Positions 34,849-47,796 of a DNA stretch of 64,000 nt are shown in pieces; positions within the stretch are counted from its first letter, which is position 1; every line of letters starts with the position of its first letter. A model generated the notes under the pieces. The model saw only the letters and a list, made by a program, of their open reading frames with translations. It ran no database searches and was not told the origin of the DNA. Position numbers and translations under genes: made by a program. Origin of the DNA: Ceratotherium simum simum (Eukaryota > Chordata > Mammalia > Perissodactyla > Rhinocerotidae); contig NW_004454224.1 of NCBI RefSeq assembly GCF_000283155.1, positions 12,283,722 through 12,347,721 of the forward strand, written 5' to 3'.

Positions 34849-37285
34849 GTGAGTCATGCCTAAAAGCTTTGCTTTTTGTTTTTATTTTAAATGCTTAGTC
34901 TAGTTGCCATTTATGAATCAGTTTTGGAGTCAGATTATGCATTAGGATGTAATATGGGGTTACTTATTAGTTAAGCAAAAGCATTGAAAATAGAAAGTGT
35001 TGAGTACGTGAGAGGAAGTTTTATATTGATTATATTTCCAGGAAATGTTTCATAACATAACATCACTGATAACAATGATGAGTCAGGTAGATTTTCGGCA
35101 GATTTCAGTGAACTGAATAGTAAGTGTCTCAGATATGCTCATTATGCATATACAATGTAATACAATAAATTATGCATTTATAGTAGTTTAGTTGTTGCTT
35201 ACAGATTCCTGTAGTAGAAATCTGTGGGTAAGAATAATAAGACATTTTTAATGTCAGTAAAAGTAACTTTCACAAATATCCCTGAGCCAAATGGCTTATA
35301 TGTTTCTAATATCTTTAAGGTCTGTTATAGTGACATCTAAATTAAGTTTTAGTTGAAGTAAGTCATTGCCACCCTACCCTCCTGCCTCTAAATTCATCTC
35401 CATTTATCAGCTGCTTGTAGTCTTTATGGGGGAGAAAACAGGATATAAAAATAAATGTACTGATTTATCATCCATTGGTGGTTCTTGGAGAGATGACAGA
35501 TGATTTCATGTCTCAACTGGGTATCAAGTTTGGGAGCTAAAAATAGAAGCCCTTTTGAAAGTTATCAGCTCTTCATATGGAGAAGTTGTCCTTAGTCAGG
35601 GCCGGGCCTTGGCGTGTCAGTGGCTTTGGTGTGGCGGTAGAATTAACGTAGTCCTCTTCCCACCCGGCACTGAATATTGCTTTGCTTCTTCTTTCTCAGT
35701 CTTCAAACCTCATCTTTTACCAGGGCCAGGATGAAGCTTCTGAGGATTATGCCGGCCCTGTCTTTGGCATCCCAGTAGACTGTCATACTCCACTGTAGGT
35801 TGAGCTAGGCAATTGCTTGGTTTTGATACTAAGGCAATTTAACATTCACATTTTTAGGGTGTAGCATTGAATGCACTGAAATGCATCTGAAGTAGCATTT
35901 CAGCACTTGCCTGCCTTCTCTGTTGATTCTTAACTCTGCTGTCATTTGGAAGCCAACCTCTAGAGGTTAGGGACAGGGAGCAGCCAGCCCATAGGGGGAG
36001 CTGTGGAGCAGCAGGGCCTTAGAGAGCGCAGCAGGCCTTTGCCTTACTGTTTGGGAGCACTAGCTACCCAGGATGCTCACCCTGGCTTTTTGTGAGCCCT
36101 CGTGCCTACAAGCAGTCCTTTCTTGGTCCCAAAATTCTCTGGTATTGCCCCAGGAAGCACTTTGACAACAGCCTTTCTCTCCATTGAAGCACCTATAGAG
36201 TACTGAAATAGTCCACTCAACCAGCTGTGAACCCCAATGCTACACATTGCTCCCCACCAATAATGAAGCTTGATGGTGTAAAATGTAAACTATCACGGTG
36301 ATTTTTGTACCTGTTGAAAGAGCTTTAAGAAAAAGAATGCCCCAAACATCTGTTTGTAAATAACCTTGGAACTTCAGGCTACTGATTTAATTGAGGAGTG
36401 GTTACATTGGGTATCTGGAAAGTGGATCCCCTTACTTCTCATGAAGTCTGGTTCCAGGGTCATAGCTGTTCTGGGGAGAATTTTCTGACATTTTTGTGGT
36501 TTGACTGGCTACTGATATGCATATGAAGCAATCCCAGTCAGAAAACTGCCTTAGTAACACAACTCTCACCAGGCCTGTTCCTGTAGATTTTGCCTAAAAG
36601 TAGGAAAAGTAATTATTCTTTTCTGATTGACAAGCTTCCAGTAAACTTTTCTTTGCCTGTTTAAACTATGAACCAATCATGGATCATTTTGAAAATAAGA
36701 AATATGCTCCCCAATTTTTTTTTTTTAATTTGAGAATACAAGTCCGGGTTCGCTGGTCTCCATTATAATTGAAATATTAGTTTATGTATGTCAACTTGAA
36801 GTTCTCATTCCCATTTGAAGTTAGGGCTCATGTTGGTAAAGTCCCGAGGCAGTTCATTTAACAGGGTGACCTGACCATGGCCCCTGGGGGCCGTATTGGG
36901 CTTGGGGAGTGCCTCACAACTTTGTGCCCCTGCCTGTTTTGTGGCAACCCCCTCCCCCCAGTTTCCTCCTTTCTAGCGTTTGACTCTCCCTCCTCCTACA
37001 TAGCCTTACAGAGGTGTGGAGAGAGCGGTCTTCCTCTTGCCATGTCTGGAGAATTAGGGCTGACTGCCACGGGTGGACTCAGTCAGAGGACAGATCTGAC
37101 CGCCTCCTACCACCCCTATTCCACGCAGGCTTGTTCCCGGGCAATCAGGTCAGATGAGGTGCACTAGGAGCTTCTGTTGCCCAGGGCGCACCACCACAGA
37201 GATTTGCTGAGTACAGAAAGTGGTGGGCTCACTTCTCAGTGACTTGAACTGTTCTTGGCTCTCGCCAGGATGACAGTTCTGGGAA

Positions 37286-37288
<3 letters not shown>

Positions 37289-37318
<30 letters not shown>
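37289..37318. repeat. (TG)15 microsatellite
   Basis: This is a pure TG dinucleotide run in intron 9, probably polymorphic in length. Confidence 0.97.
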
Positions 37319-37322
<4 letters not shown>

Positions 37323-39196
37323 AAACAATTAAAAGTTTTTAATAATTACACAGCCATATGATGCTTTCCAGATTTGGATTGCTCAGAGTCCAAAGCACTT
37401 TTTATATGGCTTTAAATAGAATACAGTAACAGTCTTCACTTATGTGCGTTTAGTAAGCCTTGATAATTAGTAAAAAAATCAGATTTGAAACCTGAAATTC
37501 TTTCTAGTTTGTATCTTCCTAGAAGCTACAGACTCAGAACTAATGAGGACTACAGTTGGTTGGTTTTCTTTTTCCTCTGCATTAGTGTAAGGAGGTGACT
37601 ATGTCTGCCAGTTGCTAAATATTTTCGTAGGTAGATAGATAAATAGACGATGCAAATATGTGTTGTATATATGTATATCTGTATATCTGTTTGTACATAT
37701 GTGTATATTCTCACATATACGTTTATAATACGTTTAGTATTTGCATTCTGTTTCTGCAGCATTTAAAGTATTATGAAGCATTTAATTAAGGAACACTTTT
37801 GGGAACATCTCTTCCCTTTTACACCCAAAAGATTCATAATGTGATCTCTAGAGGTACAAAAAAATTAGAGGAAAAAAAAAATCAAATGAAACAATTGGGA
37901 GGGACCTTCCCCCTTGTGTGACCAAATTTCTAATCTGTAAATAAAATTCAGAGCCTGGCTTATGCTGCTTGCTCACAAGAATAACTTGATGATTCTTTAC
38001 CACATCTTTGAAGTTCTCCATCATTCATTTTACCTTATAAAAGGTAAAGCTGCAATTCAGAGGAATTGGTTTCTTTCTTTTTGATTTAATGAATATGAAT
38101 GCTATGTACTGTATTTTCCATTCATATGTCTAAAACTCAGGCCAGCCTCCCAGAACTTGGCTCCACCCTTCTGCTTTCGACCAAATTCCCATGGCTCAGG
38201 CTTGGTGTGCCTTGCCAGATGTGCTCCTGTGAGGCTGGCCTCATGCCCCCGTGTGCTCGTAGAGTATCATCTCTGTGGGCGAGAAAGGGGACAGCATGAA
38301 AGTCTGAGAGTGAACGGGGGGGTGGTGGGTATCTTGAGTTAGAGAAAAATGAGGTTTTAGGTTCTCAGTAAACTAGATACAGCTTTTTTCAGACCTAACG
38401 AAAAGATGCCTTCCAAAGCCAAATATAAGGTTTATTTTTTAATTATCTGCAGTTTGGATTATCCATGCCATAATTCCCTGCCACCAGAATAAGTGATCAG
38501 GAGTTAACGGTAGAGGCATTTCTGCAGTGTATGTCTGCAGGGTAGAATCCGTGGGTTCTGCTCTAATGGAGAACCACCTCCCTTTCGGCAGGTGGGCTCA
38601 GGAGTGATGCCTTTCGTCCGGCCACCAGCTGCTGCTCAGGCCCCTTGGATGGGGCTTACCTGCAGGAAAGAGCTGTCTCTTCTGTACATAGCTCTGTGCA
38701 CAGGGCAGCACACGCATTGTTAGTCGTCTCTGTGTTTATTGTTTGGGGTAGAAAGAGGAGTGGCACTCGCTTATCTTCATGTAGAACATTCACTGATTTC
38801 ACTTGCTCCCCTGGGCCTGCTTGTTGTTTTAAATTAGAATATCGGCATTTTTGTGGACATCGTTTTAACATTCCCCCATTTTGCACCTAAGAATACCCAA
38901 GTGAGCCTGGTGCTCTCTAGAAATGGTGTAGGAACAGGATTGGCTCCTCCATAGATCTCACAGTGCTCTAGGCTTTCCAGAGTGATTTTGGATCAGTTTT
39001 GAAACTTTCTATTCTCTTTCTAAGGTAGGTAGGATAGAAGTTACTTTTATACTCTTCCCAGCCTCTAAGACGTAAATCTTTTTTTAAGAAAATGAAGTCC
39101 CTGAACGTTGTCTTGTAGGATCTTGATTGTGATTATTAGTCATTTTTCCTCTGGTGCTGTGTGCTGTAGTGGATTGGGGGTGGGGAGGTGCAAAGA

Positions 39197-39211
39197 GGGA
39201 GGGAGGGTGGG
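39197..39211 (+). promoter_or_regulatory. Intronic G-quadruplex motif
   Basis: GGGAGGGAGGGTGGG has four G3 runs with one-base loops, the tightest class of quadruplex motif. More G runs lie just upstream (39176-39187). It is on the transcribed sense strand, about 400 bases before exon 10. Any role in splicing is inference. Confidence 0.7.
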
Positions 39212-39612
39212 TGGTTATCACTTGTTGGATCTTAGGATAAGGTTGGTTGTGTCCAGAGGTGACTGATACACCTTATAATTTCAGACTGTCACATGTCACT
39301 TGATCACCTCTTTGAACTAGACTTAACCCAGACCTCCCTCTAAAGATAATTCATAATAGAGGACAGAGTGGTCACTTAACATTTCTTACAATGACATGTG
39401 CATTAGAATGACTTGTGGACCAAATTCCAAACGTTTCCTTTAATGGGTAAATTGTGTCTGAAATTATTTGATTTTTCTTTTAGAAAAACACACCACCTTT
39501 TTAAGCCTTATGGCTATGTAAATAAGATGGTTTCTGGAACACAAATGGGCATATAGTATGTAGAATGTCATTAGAATCATTATATCACTGTCACTGGTCC
39601 TGGGGTTGCCAG

Positions 39613-39710
39613 GCCTTTTCTGATTATCAGATGCAACAAATGACGTCCAATTTTATTGACCAGTTTGGCTTCAACGATGAGAAGTTTGCAGATCAAGATG
39701 ACATTGGCAA
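39613..39710 (+). CDS. PPP6R3: PPP6R3 window exon 10
   Basis: The exon encodes [20 protein letters not shown] through [11 protein letters not shown] plus two bases of Asn. The donor is gtgagt. The preceding acceptor is pyrimidine-poor. The Gln/Phe/Asp-rich segment lies between the SAPS core and the acidic tail. Exons 10 and 11 together are 51 codons, phase 0 to phase 0, so they could only be skipped in frame as a pair. Confidence 0.95.
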
Positions 39711-41314
39711 GTGAGTATGTTTTCCTGTTTCCATGATTGTCTTGTACACGCCTGCTCTTTGAGAGACATTTTGTATCCCCCTGGATTCTAGGAACTCTTT
39801 CAGATTAGTGAGTTGGGAGAAAGCTGCCCTCTAAGGTGTTCCTTTAGTTCCAGCCCTGAAGCGCCCAAAGGACACATAGGAATTAGAACATCACCCCACA
39901 AAGAGGGATCGCGTTTGGGCTTGGCCTCTTTCATAGAGGTTTACTGTGTGAGAGGTTTAGGAACTGAAGGCATTGTCCTACTCTTTTGGGTTTTAGTGTG
40001 AGACAGCGTTATCTAAAGTAGTTCATCCCGATCAGTTAACTGGTTTGAGCAAGCATGGTTCATTTCATTGACAGCACACACAGGGGTATTTTATTATGGC
40101 TGGAGCAGCCCCGCCCTACGTGTCTTCTCTTCTCTAGGTAAAGTTAGGTTTTTTTGCCAGAACCAGGCAGTCAGAGCACTCATTCTGTAGTCAGGGTAAG
40201 AGGAGCACAGAAGTGGGAATTATCGGTACTGTACGGAATTAATGAATAGAAGGTGTATAGGGGATCCACAGAAATGAAAACAAATGGTCTAGCATCTGAC
40301 CTTGGGAAATGAGATATTTATAAATAAAATGTTTACAAGAGGGGTATTATAGCTCATTGAGAACAGAGTTTTGACTATTGGATGGCTCCTCTCACAGAGG
40401 CTTCCCTGATAATGCTCATGAACATCCAGTATCTGTTACGGTTCCTTGCTAGCCATAGATACTCAATAGTTTGTTGAACTACAGCCAGTGGAGGCTGTAG
40501 TTTGTTTATAGCATGAGAGAAGTTTTTTTTTCAGCACACTAATTGTGCCAGAATCTCCACTGTAAACAGAACAGGAGTTGAAGGCTGTCAGCTGCCCTAA
40601 GAATTGGCTCATTTACATCCAAAAAGAGCAAAGACTCTGCATGCAGTGTTTGTGTCTGTACCCTAGGAGCAGTCACACTGGAACCTGCAGGTTCCCCATG
40701 TGGCATCTCAGCATTTGCCTGTCTGGACTCTTAATAAATGTTATTAGTTAGGAATCCACAGTCTCTTTAAAATTTGTGTTGAGTATTGGAATAATGATTG
40801 ATTAGACAGATCTTTTGAGAATTATAAGATAGCCCCGCCTACTCAAAAGTTATGTCTAAGTGGGCTATGAATTCTTTTACTCCCTACTTTCTTCCTGATT
40901 ATGCCACATTATAGCGTAAGATTTCGAGAGTGTCTAGAGAAAGCTCAGTGTCTGACAGCTTTTATGTACTTTTCATGTTTTGACTTGTTTCTTTTTTGCA
41001 AATAACCTTTTTCTTGATTATATAAGTATGGCCCATGGACCCGTGATTGTAACTATGGATGTTAAAAGTGTTTGATAGAAAGGCTTTGAGGGTGTGTTTA
41101 TTATGTCTCAGAAGGCTTCCCTTTCAGCCTTCTCATCCTGGATAAATTCCTTCATACCAAGGGAGGAGATATTATTTAATGCAGGCAGGTTTTTTTTTTT
41201 CTTATGAAGATTTTAATGATAGCACAAATATTTTAAGTTTGGAAAATCTCATGAATACTGTTTCTTTGAGTCTATAGATAATTAACTATTCCTACATTTA
41301 CATTTTGTTTACAG
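39711..41314 (+). other. PPP6R3: Intron 10 (1.6 kb)
   Basis: The intron is unique sequence as far as I can see. The acceptor is cattttgtttacag. Confidence 0.8.
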
Positions 41315-41369
41315 TGTTTCTTTTGATCGGGTATCAGACATCAACTTTACTCTCAATACAAATGAAAGT
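41315..41369 (+). CDS. PPP6R3: PPP6R3 window exon 11
   Basis: This is the shortest exon (55 bases). It completes Asn and encodes VSFDRVSDINFTLNTNES, ending in phase 0 before gtaagt. It is too small to be predicted alone. It is supported by the exact phase match to exons 10 and 12 and by the continuous family sequence DDIGNVSFDRVSDINF. Confidence 0.94.
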
Positions 41370-42244
41370 GTAAGTATTAATGTTTCCTGTCCTGAGCAAC
41401 AGGCATATGAGAGATGGAGAGGTGGGAACTGGGTTCTGTCAGAGTCTGCATATGGATGCTGTGTGCACTGGGACCCTCTGTGCTCTAGGAACCTTCATCT
41501 TAGATTGGTGTTACTTCACCCACTCACATGACCTGCCTGGCCCCTGTGGGCATGTGAGTTTGCATGTGAGTCCAGCCTGGGTGAAGATATGACAGGGCTA
41601 ATAAAACCAGGGTCACTTGTGATTGCAGTGTAGAATTGAGCTTCAAAGACTGCAGTTTACTCCAGCCTGCTGCCTTTTATGTCTGCTGTATGTCACCAGG
41701 AGAGAAACCAGGCAGTTCTGAAACAGCAAATCAGCCAAATGAGCAAATAACATAGGATTAGTGTCATTTGAATGGGTACAGTCTTGATTTTTATGTTGAC
41801 TAGCGTGAGAGACCACTGGTTTATTAGCTGATGTGATAAGGTAGAAACTATTGACTGGACCATTGATGCTCTTCACTGCTTAGCTGGACTGGTAAAAGCA
41901 GAGTAAATGCAGGTTGATGTTCCTTAGGACACATCTGGGACTGCATCTTAGGTGGGTGAGGCAGGGAGGCACTTGGATTTAAAATAATGCTTTTACTGGA
42001 TGAAAGTGAGTCCCTGAGTACAGTCTCCGCTTCTCATTTGCTAATTTTGAATCCAGTCTTTTAGGGGGAACTTTTTGTTACTTACAGAAGCTAATGTTAG
42101 GTGTTTACATTTTATTTTGGTGTATGTGATAGGCACCATTTTTTAAAGGAAATGAAAGAATGCAATTTACATTGGTAACTTTTAGAGAAAGTAACTTGAT
42201 TTTAAAATTTGTTCTTTTTCTCTCTCTCTCTTTTTTTTATTTAG
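41370..42244 (+). other. PPP6R3: Intron 11 (0.9 kb)
   Basis: This short unique intron ends in a long pyrimidine tract, TTCTTTTTCTCTCTCTCTCT, followed by a T-run and atttag: a strong acceptor. Confidence 0.85.
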
Positions 42245-42375
42245 GGAAATATTGCCTTGTTTGAAGCATGTTGTAAGGAAAGAATACAGCAATTTGATGA
42301 TGGAGGCTCTGATGAGGAAGATATCTGGGAGGAAAAGCACATTGCATTTACGCCAGAATCCCAAAGACGATCCAG
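42245..42375 (+). CDS. PPP6R3: PPP6R3 window exon 12
   Basis: The exon encodes [20 protein letters not shown] then [20 protein letters not shown] and RRS plus two bases of Ser. The donor is gtgaga. [15 protein letters not shown] is strongly acidic. The following [10 protein letters not shown] holds a proline-directed Thr and a basic patch before serines, which are candidate phosphorylation sites by motif only. Confidence 0.96.
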
Positions 42376-43283
42376 GTGAGAGCGAGTTTGTTACAGTAGT
42401 AATGATACCCGGTGCATAAAGCCAAGGGTTATTTAGGAGACAGACGTTGTGTCCTCTGCAAACAGGTATATGTGAGCTAGAGACCAGTGCTTTTGTCATG
42501 ATCAGAAATGCCCTTGTTCATTGATGTGAGTTGGTGCCACTACTCCTGTCTGCAGTGTGACAGGAGTATGGACATGTCAAGGTGATCTACTTGAAAATGC
42601 TGAAAGTATTTAGACCTCGTTCATGAAACCTTGTGACACAGCATCTCCTGAATGGGAAACCATGCTGAACAATGTAGTCATACAGTGCTTTGAATGAATG
42701 TTCCCTGACCAGTAATAACAGCCGCAGCTGAGCTATGTATTGTTTCTTAGGAAAGACTGAAAGTGTCCCCAAGGAGAGCAAAGATGTTTCTGAAAGTTAA
42801 TCTCACTTGGGGAGACAGAGTTCTGTCAGTTGATACTCATCAGGATCAATTCAGTCTTGTTTTTTCCCTTAATATTTTAAGTCACCCTATTACACGAACC
42901 TAAATAAATTTGCTTTTTTACAAAGGGCGTTCTTGTTATCTGCGTATTCATTATCAGCATCTGCATAGTTAAGAGAACAGCAGCTGAACTTTTGTTTTTA
43001 TTTCATTTATTTTTAATAAGTAATGTTTTCCCATGGCATACAATACAAAGAAAACAGAGTATACAGTGAAAAGTAAAACTCCTCCCACCCCTGTCTCCTA
43101 GCCATCCATTTCTCTTCTGGATGGAGTGTGTCAACGTCGCCTGTCCTCTGCATGTACCGGCAGTTACGTTTCATCTCTTAGGAGTGCTTATTGCTTCAGG
43201 TTACGGAAGATCCAGCAGTGGCTTAAATCAGCAAAGGTGTATTTCTCTCACAATCCAGAGCTGTTAAGGTCATTAAACCCAGC

Positions 43284-43289
<6 letters not shown>

Positions 43290-43314
<25 letters not shown>

Positions 43315-43504
43315 TTTATTTATTTTCCCCCAAAGCCCTAGTAGATAGTTGTATGTCATAGCTGCACATCCTTCCAGTTGCTGTATGTGGGATGCGGCCT
43401 CAGCATGGCTGGAGAAGCGGTGCGTCAGTGCGCACCCGGGATCCGAACCCGGGCCGCCAGCAGCGGAGCGCACGCACTTAACCGCTAAGCCACAGGGCCG
43501 GCCC
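43290..43504 (-). mobile_element. ERE SINE, second structural type, reverse orientation
   Basis: On the minus strand the head GGGGCCGGCCCTGTGGCTTA and CGGGTTCGGATCCCGGG lead into CATACAGCAACTGGAAGG and GATGTGCAGCTATGACATAC, then a long A tail. It has the same body as the copy at 8438. The duplication CCCAGCTTCTTT at 43278-43289 and 43505-43516 is exact. Confidence 0.94.
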
Positions 43505-43923
43505 CCCAGCTTCTTTCTTTTATTCCCACTCTGTCATCTTCTGCATGTGCGTTTGTTCACCTTGTGATCACAAGATAGCTGCTGCAGCTCCAGGACCAGG
43601 CAGCAAGAGACAAATATCTTCATGGTGGTGTTTTTTTTTGTTTTGTTTTTGTTTTTTTAAGGTAAAGCCCCAGTCAAACTTGTTTGTCACCATGTGCTTT
43701 GAAACTTTGGTCCTCATGTTGAGGGAATTCACTAAATGGCCATTGCCTACTACCATTTGTCCTCTGGAGGCAGACATTACACATTACATGTTACAGCTGT
43801 GCAGTACATCCTAACAGAGCACCCTCTGTAGAGAGTGTAGAGAATTAAGTGTGGCAGTGAGGACAGTGTCCTGGGGAATTGACAGTTGATACCCAGAGGG
43901 AACACAGGATGATGAGAGAAGGC

Positions 43924-44365
43924 AGTTTTTTATTATTTAACAATTCTTTTGAGGTATAATTGACATATAATAAACTGCATTTATTTAAATTATACAAATG
44001 GTAAGTTTTGACTTATGTCTGCATCCATGAAACCATCATCCCAATCAACATCATGGACTTATCCATCACCTGCAAGTTTCCCCTTGCCCTTTTGTAGTAC
44101 ATTCCCCCCATCTGCTTTCTCTTCCTCTAGAATGATTTGTGTTTTCTAGAGTTTTCTATAAATGAAACCACACATTCTATGCTTCTTTGTCTAGCTTCTT
44201 TCACTCAGCATAATTATTTTGAGAGTTATCCATGTTGTGTAATGTAATAATAGTTCATTCCTCTTTCTTGTTGAGTAGTGATCCATTGAGTGGATATACT
44301 ACAATTAGTTTATTATCTTTATCTGTTGATGGACATTTGGGTTGTTTCCAGTTTTTGGCTATGAT
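43924..44365 (-). mobile_element. LINE-1 3' end, antisense
   Basis: On the plus strand it runs from ATTGACATATAATAAACTGC, through CATCCATGAAACCATCATCC and TTCACTCAGCATAATTATTT, to GATGGACATTTGGGTTGTTT and CCAGTTTTTGGCTATGA. This is the reverse complement of an L1 3' region. The text at its left border (TTTTTTATTATTTAAC) fits a decayed poly(A) end. Confidence 0.8.
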
Positions 44366-44782
44366 ATCACTTGAAATAGACTGTGATAAGTTAAAGATGT
44401 ATACTGTAAACCCTAAAACAACCACTAAATAAAACCAAGAGTTAGAGTTAATAAGCCAACAAAGGATATTAAATCATAAAAAATCTAAAAGAAGGCAAAA
44501 GAATAAAAGGCAACTGGGAGGAACAGAAGACTATAGCAAGATGATAGTATTAAACCTATAAACAACCACATCAGTGATCATTTAAATAATATTAAATACA
44601 TGATCCAAAAACCACAATTAAAACACAGATTGTCAGATTGGATTAAAAATAAGGTCAAACTTATGCTGCCTATGAGAAATAATTTAAATATAGAGACACA
44701 AACAGGTTAAAAGAAAAAGTAGAGGGTCTATGTTAATATTAAAGTAGATTTCAAAGAAAAGGAATAAAGAAAGGGTCATAAT

Positions 44783-44987
44783 GGGGTTGGCCTGGTGGCA
44801 TAGTGGTTAAGTTTGTGCACTCCACTTTGGTGGCCCAGAGTTTATGGGTTCAGATCCCGGGTGCAGACCTACACACTGCTCATGAAGCCATGCTGTGGCA
44901 GCGTCCCACATACAAAATAGAGGAAGATGGGCACAGATGTTAGTTCAGGGACAGTTTTCCTCAGCAAAACAACAAAAACAAAAAAGA
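44783..44987 (+). mobile_element. ERE SINE, diverged
   Basis: The head is GGGGTTGGCCTGGTGGCATA, with GGTTCAGATCCCGGG, AGCCATGCTGTGGCAGCGTC and a mixed CAAAACAACAAAAAC tail. Imperfect duplications GGTCATAA (44774-44781) and GGACATAA (44988-44995) flank it. It looks older than the other inserts. Confidence 0.88.
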
Positions 44988-47548
44988 GGACATAACAATT
45001 CTGAATGTCTACATAACTAATAACAGAGCTTCAAGATACATGGAACAAAAACTGATAGAACTGCAAACAGAAGTAGACAAATCACAGTTATAATCAGATA
45101 TTTGAACAGTCTTCTCTCAGTAATTGATGAAACAGTAGGCAGAAATTAGTAAAGATATAGAACATTTAATACTATCACCTAACTTGACTCTACTGGACAT
45201 TTATAAGGCAATCCACCCAACAACAGCAGAATCCTCATTCTTTTCAAGTATATGTGAAATATTTACCAAGAGAGACCATATTTGGGCCATAAAGCAAGTC
45301 TCAATAAATTCCAAAGGTTTCAGGTCATACAGAGTATGTTCTCTGACCCCAGTGGAATTAAATTAGAAATCAGTAACAGAAAGATCTTTAGAAATCTTCC
45401 AAATATGTGGAAACGAAGTGACACATGAGTTAAAGAAGTCGTCAAAGGGGAAATTACACAGTATTTTGAATTGAAAAAAAATGAAAGCACAGTATATCAG
45501 AATTTGGAGGATGCAGCTAAAACAGTACTTCAGGGATCGTTTTCAGCACTAATACACTGCTCGTTTAAACAAAAAATCTCAGGTCAGTGACCACAGCTTC
45601 CACCGTAAGAAACTAGAATGAAATGCAAAACAGAAAAACAGTACAAATCATTGTAATCGAAAGCTGTTCTTTGAGAAGATTAATAAAATTGATACCTCCA
45701 GATAAAATGGTCAAGGGAAGGAAAATACAAATTACTACTATCAGGAGTGAGAGAGCTGGCATCACTACAGGCTCTGCAGATACTAACAAGATAACAAGGG
45801 AATATTATGAACAGCTCTATGCCAGTAACTCTGACTGCTTGGATGGTCTTTGAAAGACACAGACTACCAAAGGTAAGCAAAAAAAGATAGCCTGAATAGT
45901 CCTGTATCTATTACAGAAGTTGAAATTGTAGTTTATAACATCCCACATACACACAAAAAAACTCCAGGCCTGGATGGTGTGTCTGGTGAATTCTGCCAGA
46001 CATTTCAGGAAGAAATTATGCCAGTTCTATACAAAAGCTTCCAGAAAATTGAAAAGGTGGGAATAGTACCCATCTCATTCTATGAGGCCACATCAGTGTA
46101 ACCTGGTACCAAAAGCTAACATTACAAGAAAATAAAAGTGACCAATTATTCTCATGCACGTAGATGCAAAAACCCCTTTAAAATTTTTAGCGAATAAATG
46201 CAACAATAATACATCATGACCAAGCAAGGTTTATTCTAAGAAGACAGAGTTGGTTTAACGTTTGAAAAATCAGTAAGCATGTAGCTTGAATCCAGCATCT
46301 ATTTCTGATAAGAATTCTCAGCAAATTGGAGATAGAAGGGAATTTCTTCAACCTGATTAAAACTTCTACAGTTAGCATTATACTTAATGATAAAAGACCG
46401 ATTTCCAGCTAGGATCAGGAGCAAGACTAGGATGTCTGCTCTCACCACTGCTTTTCAATATTGTGCTGGAGGTTCTAGCCAGTGCAGTAAGTCAGGAAGA
46501 AGAAATAAAAGCATCTAGATTGGAAAGGAAAAAGTAAAACTGGGTTTGTTCACAGACAACATAGCTGTCAATTTAGAAAATTTGTTGGAATCTATAAAAA
46601 GATAATTATGTGAGTTTAGCAAAATTGCACAACACAAGATCAATATAATTGTATTTCTACATACCGCAACAAATAATTGGAATCAAAATTACTAAACAGT
46701 ATTATTCATAGTAGCGTCAAAATATTAAATATGTAGGGGTAAATCTGACAAAAGATGTACAGTACCTGTACACTGAAAATTACAAAACAGCTGAGAGAAA
46801 TCAACACTTGATAAATGTTTATGAAGTGGAGGACTCAACATTGTTAAGATGCCATTTCTCCCCAGATTGATCTGGATTCAGTGCAATCCCAAACAAAATT
46901 GTAACAGGTTTTTGGTAGCTATTGACAAGTTGATCCTTAAATTCATATGAAAACGCAAAGGATTTAGAATAGGCAAAACTTTCATAAAGGACAGAATTGG
47001 AGGACTAATACTATCTGATTTCAGGATACAGTAATTATGATAGTGTGATGATTAAGAAGGGGAATAGGTCAGGGGGATAGAATAGAGAGCCCAGAAATAG
47101 GTATAAACATTGATTTTTGATGGAGGTGCAAAAGCAATTCAGTGGAGGGATAGTCTTTTGAACAAATTGTGCTGGAACAGATGGACATCTATATGCAAAA
47201 AAATGAACTCAATCCGTATTTCTTACCATATATACACATTAACTCAAAATGAATATTAGACCTAAATGTAAAACATAAAACTATAAAACTTATATTAGAA
47301 AATCTTTGTGACCTTGGGTTAGGCAAAGATTTCTAAGATACAACACCAAAAGCACTACATGTGAAAGAAAAATTTTGATGTTAAATTTCATCAAAATTAA
47401 ACAATTATACTCTTCAAAAGACACTATTAAGAGAACAAAAGGACAAAGTATACACTAGGAGAAAATCTTTGCAAATCATATATCTGATAAAGGACTTCTA
47501 TGTGGAGTCTATGAAAAACTCTGTAATAAGACATAAGGCAATAACCCA

Positions 47549-47796
47549 ATTTTTTTTTTTTGGTGAGGAGGATTAGCCCTGAGCTAACATCCATTGCCAA
47601 TCCTCCTCTTTTTCCTGAGGAAGACTGGCCCTGGGCTAATGTCTGTGCCCATCTTCCTCTACTTTATATGTGGGACGCCGCCACAGCGTGGCTTGATAAG
47701 CAGTGCTTAGGTCCGCGCTTGGCATCCGAACCTGTGAACCCTGGGCTGCCAAAGCAGAGCATGTGAACTCAACCACTACGCCACCGGGCTGGCCCC
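47549..47796 (-). mobile_element. ERE SINE, reverse orientation, in LINE-1
   Basis: The minus strand starts GGGGGCCAGCCCGGTGGCGT and contains GGTTCGGATGCC and CACGCTGTGGCGGCGTCCC. It ends in an A-run (T-run on plus at 47550). The duplication CAATAACCCA at 47539-47548 and 47797-47806 is exact. Confidence 0.94.

Larger units (their letters stand above)
34849..39612 (+). other. PPP6R3: Intron 9 (4.8 kb)
   Basis: It contains a (TG)15 microsatellite at 37289-37318 and a G-quadruplex-type motif at 39197-39211. A T-run lies at about 36715-36727. The rest is unique as far as I can tell. The acceptor (GGTCCTGGGGTTGCCAG) has a weak pyrimidine tract. Confidence 0.8.

Noticed and set aside
45184..45366. 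Open frame with endonuclease-like text, as a possible gene
   Set aside because: It is a short piece of a LINE-1 ORF2 remnant, with stops and frameshifts on both sides.
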